From Bugulina stolonifera (lineage: Eukaryota; Bryozoa; Gymnolaemata; Cheilostomatida; Bugulidae): a stretch of 64,000 nt of DNA. Shown here piece by piece: positions 1 to 11,727 of the stretch (positions are counted from its first letter, which is position 1; every line of letters begins with the position of its first letter). Location of the stretch: contig OW285189.1 in assembly GCA_935421135.1 (NCBI GenBank), positions 7,523,072-7,587,071 on the forward strand, written 5' to 3'. Both the position numbers and the translations under genes were made by a program. The notes below the pieces were generated by a model. That model did not search any database. It was given only the letters and a program-made list of their open reading frames with translations, and was not told the origin of the DNA.

Positions 1-867
1 ACGAAAATCTAATTTTTCCAGAACTTCTAAGTTTCCATGAACAGTCTTCACATCTTCCAGGGTCTTTACAAGGTTCAGTAGCAGAGGATTCCGGATGGTG
101 GGACTGATTGAGTGGTGAACCGTTATCTATCCAGTAGTGATCATTATCTTTACATACTAGTCCAATGGTAGTGGTCATCCAGGTTTCTAAAATATTCCAG
201 TCTACATAAAAGCTAGGATACAACATGATGTACTCAAATATATTATGTTGTACATTCTGTATTAGAGAATGTTGTATTTAATCTATATTTACCACTATTG
301 GAATATACACTACTCAAATCAATTAGCTATACATAGATGTATTTATCATCAACAATTCCATGAATGATGTTGAAAAGTACTATAATTTGTTTGTCCAGTT
401 TGATATTCAAGCTGTGACCTCACAAAGAAAGGGTAACCCAGAGAAGCATCAGATTTGGGATTAATAGGCAAATCTTACTTTACTTTTCTAAAAGGTACCC
501 TGTGCCCATTCACAAATCACAACATCCTATTAATACATATTGTAGCTTTTCTAGTCGACCAAGAATGGAGAAGGTCTAATTCATTACATATTTTTGTTAA
601 TAAAGTTTGATACTTACCAGAGAACAGTTTTATTAGCTCTAGGAGAAACTCCATAACTTTTTCAGACCTTACAGAAGCTAAAACAGCATCTTCATCACTG
701 CATGTTTGAACAGCTTCCTTAAATACAGATTTATTGTATGCTTTGTAACAATGGTTATCAAACGGTTCCCATGACTGAGGACAACAGGAGGGGTTGTAGA
801 CAGCCGATGGTGAGACATCTCCTGCTAAACCAAAGATAAGTAACCAAACCAGCCTGTCTAAAATCAT
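1..867 (-). CDS. Secreted C-type lectin-like protein, copy 1 (exons 1-2, 3' end outside window)
   Basis: Exon 1 is 867..618. It begins at ATG 867, encodes a hydrophobic signal peptide (about residues 1-20) and the first half of a C-type lectin domain (CCPQSWEPFDNHCYKAY). It ends at a GTAAGT donor in phase 1. Exon 2 starts at 201 after a TAG acceptor in matching phase and stays open to the window edge, with TWMTTTIGLVC and HYWIDNGSPL, typical of the second half of the fold. Copy 3 shows how the exon continues (HYFICQ) and a further exon. No EPN, QPD or WND calcium/sugar motif is seen, so it may not be a classical calcium-dependent sugar binder. This is the only one of the three copies with no visible lesion. 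Ligand unknown. Confidence 0.75.
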
Positions 868-2238
868 TGTGTAAAATGAAGAGAATTTATATACATTGTA
901 ATATACATTACATGTATATAAATTCTTCTGTGTACATGTAGATATATTTATATGATAAATAATAATTATTTTCTTTTATCTACGACATCACACGTAAGTC
1001 ATTATCAACATAAAAAGTATATCATACAGTACAGTGTAGGGAAATCTATTAATCTATAAACTCATTTCAAGCCGTAACATGAGTAGATGGAGTTACTATG
1101 TTCTTCCGTTTCTCCAAAAGATATAATTTATTTTCACATTTATAAAATTGTACGACATATAAAGTAGTCATTATTTTTACCTTTCCATTATAATAATAAC
1201 ATGACTATTCAGAGGTTATTCACCTGCAAGTACATTGTATGTAACATATCAATATAACAATAACAGAAAGCCTACTATAATACATGTATAACACAGCTGA
1301 GTGACAATAGTGTGTGGTGAAGATGTCTATGTTATGACATCAGCAACGTGTCATGAAAGGGATGAGGTGTCATCACTAACTAGTATAAGTCTCAGTACAT
1401 ACACTGTACATAGCAAAGCTCATTAAAACTTTAAAGTTTTTTGTGGAGGAAATTGTTCACTCTCCTGTATGAATTGTTTTATGAGTCTTTGACTAGTAAC
1501 AGTTGAAGACGAGTTTTCTAACATTAACTGGTGTTATTGGACATCAATACCATTGCACTCTTGTTTCTCAGATGTATAATTAACATGAATATAATATGGA
1601 GAGGTAAACACATGGTAGGGTATGAAATCTATAATAGCATAATGTAGACATACAGTGTATAACATACAATCATTGGTCAATATATGAAATTGCACTGAAA
1701 TCTTCAAGAGAGTCGGCAGTGCTGACTTTGATCGGAAGCAGTAAGCCTTCAAGAGACTTGGTAGCGCTGATTGTAGATGGAAATAATAAGTAGTATTGCT
1801 ATAATACACAGGCATAACTACATTAGCCTGTGGAAGAACTAAAAATATAACATGCTTGAATAGTACGCTATTGAAGTCTTCACTATCAGCTGACTGTCAC
1901 ATATTATGATGAGTGGTGCAGTTCAAGGAGTACACTACCGTATGATATGCCAGAGATTTGTCCACTCTTGTATTGTACTGAGATTTTCTTCCTGCTTCAT
2001 TGTATTAGGGCGATAACTTAATTAACCACAACACTGGCTTTTGATGCTTCGCACTGCTACGAAACAGATTTTGTTCGAAGTTATCTGCTCCATTCGACGT
2101 GCACTTTTTAATACATCGCAATGAAGCAAACACCAGAGTTGTCTGTTAAATAGTATTACTATCGGCTTGTAATCAAGCATAAACTCAAGTTTGATTTTGT
2201 TTGGTCGTCGTCTACTACTACTATATTATTTGTTTTAG
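868..2238. other. Noncoding spacer between lectin and pseudo-exon
   Basis: No supported gene. The stretch has a close match in copy 2 (21,503-22,833). Most of it is missing from copy 3 through a deletion. Part of it, about 1,500-1,690, has a more diverged relative at about 51,690-51,870. From about 1,985 it resembles the intron upstream of gene R exon 2, so the pseudo-exon duplication took intron sequence with it. Confidence 0.7.
885..893 (-). promoter_or_regulatory. TATA-like box of lectin copy 1
   Basis: TATATAAAT on the - strand lies about 18-26 bases upstream of the lectin ATG. The same motif sits upstream of the copy 2 ATG, near 21,520-21,530. If it is a real TATA box, the 5' UTR must be very short or translation starts elsewhere. 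Confidence 0.35.
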
Positions 2239-2873
2239 TTCTAGACTTGCTTCTACATGTCCACGATCCTCTAGGTCACTGATACCACGACGACAGACGC
2301 CCTTTCGTGGTTCATGGCAGCCAGCCTTACGATGCGAATAATCTTCACTAAACCAAAGGTACAACAAGAAAGCATCTACGGCGAGCACAGCAGACTCCGG
2401 TGTCCTTACAGATTTCTCTGGCAGACAAAGTTTAGAAAACGTCCCAAGTAGAGATGATTATGTCAAGAAGAGCGTGCTAAGCCTTGTGTGTAGAACTTAA
2501 TGGAAACAGGTTAAGAGAGAAGATAAAAATGGAAGACACTAACATTGTCATAGAGAATAGTAAAGTTACAGTTAAGACGCACCCCATGTCTGTTGATATA
2601 ACAGCTGAGAAAAGCCTAGTGATTGAAGAAACGAGCTCAGTAACTGTCCCAGAGTGTCCAGTAGCTGTTACAAATGACCCAGTAACTGTTGCAAATGACC
2701 CAGTAACTGTTTCAATTGAACCAGTAACTGTTGCAAATGAACCAGTAACTGTTAAAAATGACCCAGTAACTGTTAGAAATTACCCAGTAACTGTTGCAAA
2801 TGACCCAATAACTGTTGCAAAGGACCCAGTGACTTTTGGAAGGTGGAGCATCTGCCTTAGTAATTGTTCTTAA
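2239..2873 (+). pseudogene. Decayed duplicate of gene R exon 2, copy 1
   Basis: Starts after a TTTTAG acceptor and opens with the same bases as gene R exon 2 (TTCTAGACTTG...). The gene R frame soon hits a stop (TAA, about 2,340) and part of the coiled-coil region is deleted. The second half stays open (ORF 2,484-2,873). It encodes a relative of the gene R segment around GLRKKVHVDIEDTS, then seven-residue repeats of the type DPVTVAN. Gene R uses a doubled 14-residue version of this repeat. Most likely a tandem exon duplicate that died; that the 3' ORF is still translated cannot be excluded. Confidence 0.65.
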
Positions 2874-3399
2874 AAGTAGTAATTGTAATTTGTGAGATTT
2901 ATGGAAAAACAATTTAAACCATTGTTATTTTATGAAAATACTTATGAACATTGCAAACAATCGAACAATCCAAATAGGATTGTTATGGAATGCCCACTAG
3001 TGTTATACATTGTATTCTAGTTGTTCTCATGCGCAACATGATATTCATATCGTTCTTGTGAGATCGACCTGATAATACAACCTCATTTCTACTATAATAT
3101 AATATAAAACATATCTGTGTATATTATATTACCAAATATCTGTGTACAGACTCCATACCTGGTAAGTGTTGTAATCCATTATCAATGAAGTTTATTGTTT
3201 GTAGGTTGAAACAGAATAATAAATAGAAGCAGGCTTTTTCACATACTCAGTTTTACAAATACACTGTGCATGGCCATCATCCTGTTCCAAATGTGTCAGG
3301 GAATAGTGGTTTAACGCTTACTGCATGAATATCAACATGCTTTTAGCTGCAGAGAGGTGGAGTTGGTGATTCAGTGTGAAGTGTAGACTACACAACACT
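2874..3399. other. Spacer and probable promoter region of gene R copy 1
   Basis: No gene seen. The sequence is conserved in copies 2 (23,458-23,967) and 3 (46,398-46,928). It runs directly up to the ATG of gene R, so it probably holds the promoter. No clear TATA box stands out. Confidence 0.5.
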
Positions 3400-6165
3400 A
3401 TGTCGTCTAATCCTCCAGCAGCCTGGAGCCCAGAATCCAAGAGAGAGTGCTCCGTGAGTCTAGCCGATGCTACGATGGACGTAACTACATGTAATAAGGA
3501 GAGGTGAGCTTATCTATGCTTATATTTTCAGTGTAAACATTAGGATGCGCAACGGTGCTTGTATACATGTACACTGTACGTGTATTTGCTGACCTAAGTG
3601 CATGTGTATTAGCTGGCCTACGAACCTGTGTGGTAGATCACCTAAGTATCTGGCAGGTGTTTGCTCCTGTTTTCATCCAGCTTTTCCCTGTGTGTTTCTT
3701 CTTGCTTCATTGTATTTGGGCCACAACTTAATTTACCATATTTGTTATGTTTTAGTTCTAGACTTGTTTCTACATGCCCACAATCTTCTAGGTCACCGAT
3801 ATCGCAAAATGCGTCAGTGACAGAGGCCTGTATTTCATGGCAGCCAGCACTCCAACACTCCTCACCATCCAAAAAACGTAATAAAAAAGTGTCTACCATA
3901 AGTGAAGCAGACTCTGGTGCCCTTAGAGATTTCTCTGGTAGTCAAATTCTAGAAAAGGTCCTCAGAGAGCTAGAAAATCTAAAAGTGGAGATGACCATCC
4001 TAAGAAGAGCTTGCCAAGCCTTGGGCGTAGAAGTTGATGGAAAAGGGTTAAGAAAGAAGGTACATGTAGATATAGAGGACACCAGCATTGCCATAGATAA
4101 TAGTAAAGTAGCACTTGAGACAGGCCACATAGATGTTGAGGAAACTGGTGAGAAGAGCCTTGCAACTGTAAATATGAGCCCAGTAATTGCTGTGAAACAA
4201 CTAGTAGCTGCTACAAAAGACCCAGTAACTGCTGCAAAGGACCCAGTAGCAGTTACAAAGGAGGCAGTAACTACTGCAAAGAACCCAGTAGCAGTTACAG
4301 AAGAGTCAGTGACTACTGAAAAGAACCCAGTTGCAGTTACAAAGGAGACAGTAACTACTGCAAAGGACCCAGTAGCAGCTACAAAGGCGTCAGTAACTAC
4401 TGCAAAGGACCCAGTAGCAGTTACAAAGGAGTCAGTAACTACTGCAAAGGACCCAGACACCATTGAGACAGGCTCAATACCAATTAAGTGCCATGCAGCC
4501 ATTGCTAAAATAATTGCACCTTTAGAAAAGGTTCTGAGACCTGAATTAGCAAATATAAACATGAACAACAGAAATTTAATGAAAACGTCTCACAAAAGCA
4601 AGATCCCTGTTGCACAAAAGATGAGCGAGGGTAAAATACCAACAAATTCTAAGCGAGAGGTGTGTAATAATCTGCTTCCGAAGAGCTACAATAACTATCT
4701 AAGAGCAAGAGACTATTTGAAGCAGGTAAGTGAAGAGCATGGAACCAACATGTATACTCTAAAAGCATATACTGTTTCGAAGCTTTTGAATTAACTCTTC
4801 TGCGTCAGAGACATTCTATATACTTAATGATTTTAGAGCAAACCCCAAACCCTGTGATGTAAACCATACAGCTTGTTGAGCTGTGCTTCTAAGTATAGTT
4901 GAATAGTGCTTGGTGGACATTGAAATTTCTATGGCAAAATGCTCTAGCATTAGCAGACTGCTAAAATTTTTTACGAAAGTAATTTCTGCTCTTAGGGTAA
5001 AGGAAAACTACTCCACACCCCCTGGATACCAAAGGCTGCTATTGCACAGAGAATGGCCCCTACACTCATAAGCAATATACGAAAAGAACTAATTGAAGAC
5101 CAAAACAAAAGGCTCAAACACTTATTCACTTTGAAGAAGACGCTACAAAAGCAAGAAAGAGAATTCCTCCTCGACCAAGCACTATATGATCGACTAGTAG
5201 CTGAAACTCCCAGTGAACGAGATAGGATGCTTTACCGGGCGTATCTGTTACCAACAGCACCTAAACTTCCTTTTGTCCCTGGACTTAAAGAACTAGAAAA
5301 ATTGCTACCAACCACACCAATTGATGCTACGAGGCCCCAACCGAAACCCCAGTTCAGACCTCAGCTCAGACACCAGCCAAAGCTCCAAACAAAAACTGAG
5401 CTCAGATGTCATCTAAGACGACAGGCCACACTTCAACCGAAACCGGAACCCAAACCTGAACTGAGACCTCAGACCAAAACTCAACTAAATCTCGAGCCTA
5501 GACCCCAATGGAGAACTCAGGCAAAGCCCCAAGCAAAATCTGAGCACAGACCTCAACTAAGACCCCAGCTTAGAACCCAGCTAACTCCTGAGCCCAGACC
5601 TCAACTGAGACCTCAGGTCAGACCCCAAGCCAAACCTGAGCACGTATCTCAGCTAAGATCCCAGGCCAAAACTCAACCGAAACCCGAGCTCAGACCTCAA
5701 CTAAGACCTCAGCTTAGAACCCAACTAAATCCCGAGCCCAGACCTCAACTGAGACTTCAGGTCAGACCCCAAGCCAAACCGGAGCACATATCTCAGCTAA
5801 GACCTCAGGCCAAAAACCAACCGAAACCCGACCCCAGACCTCAACCAAGACCCCAGCTGACAAGCGTAAAGTCATGTAGAACCAGAGCCAGCAGAAGACC
5901 CCAGCCAAAGATTGTAACTTCAACTGGACTAATCACCGATACCACAGCCCAGACCACAAATCCTGCATCAACTAGAACAATAGCTGGTCCATGTAACTTT
6001 GAGTCAAAGCTGATATCCAAAAAAATGGAGGCTCCTGTACAATCAGTTGAAATGATACCACGACCACCAGCAGGAGCTAAGCCCGCTGCCAGCGCGTTGA
6101 TGAGACACAAACGATACAAACCATCACAGACGATTGCAAACGTTCTCAACGGATGTGAGATATAG
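3400..6165 (+). CDS. Gene R copy 1: unrecognised coiled-coil, double-repeat protein (three exons)
   Basis: Exons 3400..3503, 3756..4725 and 4996..6165 join in frame (GTGAGC/TTTTAG and CAG-GTAAGT/CTTAG junctions, phases 2 and 0), giving 747 codons. Order: Ser-rich N-terminus beginning MSSNPPAAW; a likely coiled coil near residues 88-128 (ILEKVLRELENLKVEM); about five 14-residue repeats of type NPVAVTKESVTTAK (about 196-266); a conserved stretch around LLPKSYNNYLRARDYLKQ; a charged helical region (RKELIEDQNKRLKHLF); a long basic Pro/Arg/Gln repeat (about 473-650); a basic C-terminus ending NVLNGCEI. An AATAAA lies at 6,359. No signal peptide or membrane segment is seen and no family recognised. 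Copies 2 and 3 are also open, which argues for function. Confidence 0.8.
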
Positions 6166-6500
6166 AGATACAATTAATGTATTATATATTATATTGTACT
6201 CTATTGTAATATTGTATTGTGTTGTATTATGTACAGTACATATATTATTGTAGTTATTGGTATGTCTAATTATTTAGTGCAAAGTAATTGACTACGATTT
6301 CTGGTTGTTCTATTACTACTAATGTAGACATGTACATGTACATTGTGTATTATATTATAATAAACTGGTGATTAAATATCTAGATCCAGGTTTTTCATTT
6401 AGTTCCTATTCATAGCTTCTTGACAAAACTTCCTCACATTAGGAATATATTATATCATGTAGGAGTGTGTCTTGCAATATGTAAAATATTCTTTTTGTTG

Positions 6501-6810
6501 GAATAGAGTATGCACTGTAGTAGACTAGAGTATACACTGTAGTAGACTAGAGTATACACTGTAGTAAACTAGAGTATACACTGTAGTAGACTAGAGTATA
6601 CATTGTAGTAGACTAGAGTATACACTGTAGTAGACTAGAGTATACACCGTAGTAGGCTAGAGTATACACCGTAGTAGACTAGAGTACGTACCGTAGTAGA
6701 CTAGAGTATACACTGTAGTAGACTAGAGTATACACCGTAGTAGACTAGAGTATACATTGTAGTAGACTAGAGTATACACTGTAGTAGACTAGAGTGTACA
6801 CTGTAGTAGT
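6501..6810. repeat. 22-bp minisatellite, copy 1
   Basis: About 14 imperfect tandem units of agagtatacactgtagtaga plus ct, downstream of gene R. The same array has about 9 units in copy 2 and about 26 in copy 3, so it is a length-variable VNTR. Confidence 0.9.
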
Positions 6811-7228
6811 ATATATACAATGTAATATGTTCCTAGAACTGTACATGGAATAGTTTTAGTTGTCTTTGCGACTTCTTGGACGAACCCGAGTCAAAAAAGT
6901 GACGGAAGCATGCCGGAAAACTTTCCAGCGAGTTGGTCGGTGTGTAAAATTTAAGTCACAAGACATGTAATACACTTAAGAGAGGAAATTTTAATGAAAC
7001 TATAACTATCTAACAGACACAGCAGTTAGTATAGAGGTAACAAACTAGACTTTCTCTGACTTTGAGACTTTGAGACTGAATTCTAGTCTTTGAGCCTTTT
7101 ACTAAGAGGACGCAGGGATAACTCACATCATAGTTGCAAGGATACAGCTACGATCATCGTGGCAGAGAGATGGACTTGAACTTGTAAATATGCTAGAAAA
7201 CAAGTACATAATATAATATATCTCTGAG
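6811..7228. other. Noncoding spacer with a copy-1 deletion
   Basis: No gene seen. Copies 2 (about 27,370-27,590) and 3 (about 50,880-51,090) hold about 220 bp here that copy 1 lacks, so copy 1 carries a deletion near 6,960. Confidence 0.6.
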
Positions 7229-7274
7229 CTGCACTGATGAGGTGTTAAACACCGAAGCAGTGCACTGTATGCAG
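7229..7274 (+). ncRNA. Hammerhead ribozyme, copy 1 (variant next to the GAA box)
   Basis: All hammerhead parts occur in order: stem I strand CTGCA, core CTGATGA, stem II GGTGT/ACACC closing TAA, core GAA, stem III with CTGT as its 3' strand, cleavage base A at 7,269, and returning stem I strand TGCAG. The base after GAA is G rather than the usual A, so the pair at 15.1/16.1 becomes G-U. This may weaken cleavage. Only one unit is present here; copy 2 has two. Confidence 0.8.
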
Positions 7275-7559
7275 ATTGAATAATGTAATATACATGTACA
7301 TTACACATTGGTTATTATGTGCAGTGAACACGTGAATATTGTTTGATAACTACATGTACACTGTACAATGCACATACGTGTACATCAGTATTATACACAC
7401 ATAACATGATATACAAAGTGTACATTGTGTATTAAATTATGCACTCCAATGATTTACCAGTAATATTGATTTCACTAGAATGACAGGTAAGGAAAGATAA
7501 CTCCACCCACTAAATTAATTATCGTGTATATAAACTACAGTTTGTGTCGGGGAGGTAAC

Positions 7560-9648
7560 TTCCATACCAGCAGCAATATGTATTGAAACAATATAAATCT
7601 ATTTGAAGAACTCAAAGACAGTTATAAGAACCTTCAAGAATCCTAAAATCAATTGATATTTATAATTACACTGTACTAACATATAGTACAGTACGTGGTT
7701 TGTACTGTATTATAGCATATAACGTAAATACTGTATATCGCATAAATACTCTTTTTTATACCCATGTAACTGGGAACGACGTATTTAACTTTGTACATGT
7801 TTTGCATATTTTTAAACATATTAGGTCGAGCCTCGGGCTTCCGGCCTCCAGCCTCCATCTTGTTGTTCAGTTTCTGAACGACGCTACGTCGGCCTTTCAC
7901 CGGAACTTTTTTCTGGAAGTTAAAAATTATATAAAGCGAATTTTTTATTCTGTTATTGTCTCAGTTGATGTTTGGCCCTCAATAAAGACACATCTATACT
8001 GTGATGGAAACCGGGTGGGGTGTGTGTGATATATTATATGTAAGTAGGGAATATGTATATGGGTCGTTGTAGGTCTGATGTAACACACCATTCTCACTCC
8101 ATCAACTATGCCAAGGGAGATAACTGTGTGGGTTCTCTAGGAGGTCCGAGCGGTCGAATAAGTCAGGATATATATATGAAAACAATACTGTGTGTATTGT
8201 ATATGATAAGATGGGGCAACTTATGGATGACCAGCAACCTGTATGACTAAATGAGTGACACTACCTCATACGATAGCGGCTCACTGGCCCTACAGACAAG
8301 TTACTAAAGAGTGTACCACTATGATATGACTGTATTCTCTACTCACGTAAATCTCACTGTACTATTCACCATATATCGTTAACCAATATCTGTCTCAAGA
8401 CTATTATAATCATACACAAGTCACTATACGTAAATTATCAACTGAATTATCCACAATATATTTCACAATGCAACGTAATACGTATCTATATCCAAGATCC
8501 AAGATTATCACAATTACTTCAACAAGTATTATATAATTTGTCTCGAAGAACTCCAAGTTCAATTACTGATTATCCACATGTATACCTATCCACAATATAC
8601 CGAATATCACGTCAATTTATCTATATCAATATATCGCTAGCTCAAACATCAATATAGTACTTCACGTTCCACGTTTATCTATACCTTAAATTGTATACTC
8701 AATATACATGTAACTCCACTTTGATTTCCTTTCATATCCCTTGTTCTATTTAATTACTCAAATCACAATCTATTTAACGAGAACAGGGATTATACAATGT
8801 ACATGAAAATACACACATTAAAAGTACAAAGCTAACTAGGTAAAATATTGATGACTTACTGAATTCACTACTAAATCAATAAGCGACTCAGTAAGCAAAT
8901 TAGTAAGCATCTAATAATATGATGTCCTCTTTTTATACTTTTTGTGATACTCTATTACAATATCAAACTTATTTCTAATTGGCTAAAATATTCATATACA
9001 ATGAAATATCAGTTATATCAATCTGTCATAGGGAGCTTGGTTGTCTATTTAATTTCTATTGGCTAGCTAAGGAAAACACTGCAGTGTACTGGATAACTGT
9101 TACTGTGAGTTCTGGCATATTTGTATGGGCTATAATATAATGTAGAGGCCTGACTTGTGGTATATTGGTCTGTGGTTATAGTCCTTATTAACTTCTGTTG
9201 TACTGGTAGTTGAACAGCGTTGCTTCTTGCTACTGATGTGTTGGGTTTTTCGTTTGTGTAGAAGTTGCTTCCACTTTGCTTTGGAGTTGTCTGTTCTGGA
9301 GTGTTATTTTGGAGTTATTCTCTCCTGTAAGATAGTGTTCATGAAGCTATATTTGTCATTCTTTACAATACTATTTATATAGAGTCTTCTCTCGCAGCTA
9401 AGGTTAGTTCCAGCTGATAAGGTCTTCGACCTTTATGCCCGAACAACCTACTAGGACTGAACATACTTTTTCTCAAGTAAAGCATATAATCATTGACTCA
9501 GGACCACATGAGTTGTCTTAGTTAACACTATAATCACAAGTACCTGTCGATCTTTCAAGTAATGCAGATGGCCTAGCACCACTCATAGGCTCTTCACTTG
9601 CACAAATAGGTCGTCCCTCGACCATATACATAACCACAAAACATTACA
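7560..9648 (+). repeat. Old LTR-like block, copy 1 (5' end uncertain)
   Basis: Two stretches resemble the solo LTR at 17,037-17,712 read on its - strand. The first, about 7,770-8,010, has a TATATAAAG-type box, the 'GTCTCAGT' stretch and 'AATAAAGACACATCT'. The second, about 9,420-9,648, has 'GCCTAGCACCACTCATAGGC' and ends in ATTACA. About 1.4 kb of other sequence lies between them, so this is either a longer LTR or one split by later insertion. A 305-bp segment (about 9,010-9,315), bounded by AGTTAT direct repeats, is absent from copy 2. No protein gene is supported. Confidence 0.5.
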
Positions 9649-9740
9649 GTATGGTACATGTAATTCACATTTTCTACATCATTAGTGAACAGAAGGTAGA
9701 TAGATATACATTGAACATTCACAAGGCAGCTGCACCGAAT

Positions 9741-11727
9741 ATGCTGTTGATAATCAGAGTCACTAGTATTCTATTAATCTGTAACCTTATTACTAAAAAT
9801 ACATATTCACAGATTCTGCAGAATCAGTCAGAAGCTTCGAATGCATCTGAAATTGAGTATGGCTTGACTTCAACTATGGTGAGCTGTAAATCACTGTCAT
9901 GTACTTATTAGCATCGTTATAAGTTGTTATAAAACTGGCATGGGACTGCACTGCGTAATAGAAATTTTAATCGTTTAAATTCTATTAGCTTGAAATATTT
10001 AGTAGGCGACTATTTAATACACCAAATAAAAATATATCAAAAATAGTACGGGTTGGGTTTTATTTACTGCATGAAAATAATTCTAATATTGTACACATCA
10101 AAAGCAATTTACCATTCACCTAAAACAATAGCCGATACTGTTGTTTTAATAGCATTGCAGTATAATTAATAATTTCTTTCCTATGATGATTTGTAGCAAT
10201 ATTTTATTGCTGTAAAATATGACTAGAGTAGAGAGCTTGCAACAAGTATCTACTTGTTTGTGCCTTTAGTACACCTTATATGTGTGGTCTGTAGAGGTGG
10301 AACGAGACTCGAGATTTCTCGAGTCTCGTATCGACTTGCCTTGTCTCGAAAGTCGTCTCGAGATAGTAATTAGTATTCGAGACTGGAGAACAAATAGCAA
10401 CTAGTAATATTTATTTATAATAAATTAATAATTATAATACAATTAATTGGTAATCAACAATAAATCTATCAAATAGAAAATTATTATTCAAATTATTTAG
10501 TGATACTACCCACATGTACATCCCCAGCACTGATTTCCAAGTAATAACATTGCAGCTAACGCTGAACTACTAGTCGATCACTACAAGTCAATACAGAATT
10601 ACTAACGACTGTCAATCACTACTCCCATAATGCAATGTTATGTACTTACCAAAAGTTGTCTACTCATGAGATTATTTCATTAAAGGAAACATAACTCCAT
10701 ACTAATTTGTCAAATTACATTATTATTTTAGTGCCCATGTACATGCAATGTAATGTACATGGAATACATAAGCAATATATTTCACACCTTTTATTGAAGT
10801 GCATAATGATAAAATACAGAGTTTACAGAGTAGCAATTGAAACTATTGGAGTTCAAACACTGCAGATATATAAAATTTGGCAAACTTTTTAGGAAAATTC
10901 CCTTGAAACCTAAAACCCAGTCTCGTCTCGTCTCGAATTTTTTAGAAGTGGTGTCTCGAATCTCGTCTCGAAACCAAAAATGCTGTCTCGTTCCACCTCT
11001 AGTGGTCTGAGGCTTAAAGTTGGTCCAATATACCCTGGGGCTTGTATGTAGGCCACAAGACTCTGACTTTATAATAGATAAATTCAGGAAAATAAATATG
11101 AACTTTTGAAAAACCGTTCAATCGTTACCATCACTGGTCACTTGACCCTGTGAATTGTAGTGCTGATATAAAACTGTTTTGCCAGCTAGCTAGCTAGGCC
11201 AATGCTACACATAGATGAAGATTATATACAATGTACATGTACACTGTAGGCTACGTTGAGGTTTCCTTATCCTATTTGTCCATATACTCGCACATGTATT
11301 TATGTAACAAAATTTCACTACCAGATAGCACAGGCAATACAGTAATATTGTTCTTGCTACAGAATAATATCTATGAAATTAGTAACTTAACTTCTATAAT
11401 TAAGTAGCTTCTATGTGCAATATTGGTTTGTGTTTTGAGTATTGAATTATTTTCTAGATTGGCATTTCGATACAAGCAGTCATATTTTAGCATGATAGTT
11501 GCATTCTTATTAGTGACTGCAGGGTTAATACTGGACATTGGGGCACCATAGTATGATTATAATCTGATTGAATTGATTGTTATAAATTAGCTTGAGGACT
11601 AAAAGTTGGATATAGTTGAGATCTTCCTCTCCCAAGTGGAGACAATAGATGCAGAGTCTTGTACACCAGGAACAGAGTCTAGTCTGGGAGAAGGTGTTGT
11701 ACAGCAGTATGGGAAGAACAGATTTAG
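9741..11727 (+). pseudogene. Two-exon signal-peptide gene remnant, copy 1
   Basis: Exon 1 (9741..9878) starts with a strongly hydrophobic signal-like segment (MLLIIRVTSILLICNL), then a polar stretch, and ends at ATG-GTGAGC in phase 0. A second exon is proposed at 11591..11727 (TTAG acceptor, GTAATT donor). It continues in phase 0 but its fourth codon is TAA. Copy 2 has CAA there but a TAG later. The two copies are very similar otherwise. The family is not recognised and the link between the exons is inferred; further exons may exist. A hAT-like element sits in the intron of this copy only. Confidence 0.4.
10292..11001. mobile_element. Non-autonomous hAT-like DNA transposon (710 bp)
   Basis: Terminal inverted repeats TAGAGGTGGAACGAGAC and its complement bound the element. 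It is flanked by an exact 8-bp target duplication GTGGTCTG (10,284-10,291 and 11,002-11,009). Copy 2 carries the empty site (about 37,134). GTCTCG/CGAGAC motifs cluster at both ends, as subterminal repeats do. No transposase frame exists inside. Eight-bp duplications and this type of end are typical of hAT elements. Confidence 0.88.

Noticed and set aside
3942..4568. 208-codon - strand frame (and equivalents in copies 2 and 3)
   Set aside because: Antisense shadow of the 14-residue coding repeat of gene R; the + strand has in-phase splicing and conserved non-repeat domains.
5841..6173. 110-codon - strand frame opposite gene R exon 3
   Set aside because: Shadow frame; no splice or conservation evidence beyond that of the + strand.
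7700..8250. 109- and 65-codon + strand frames
   Set aside because: Sit in the old LTR-like block over its TATA and AATAAA signals; not conserved as coding in copy 2.
10707..10892. 61-codon frame inside the hAT-like element as a transposase remnant
   Set aside because: No resemblance to hAT transposase is visible and the frame is short for AT-rich DNA.
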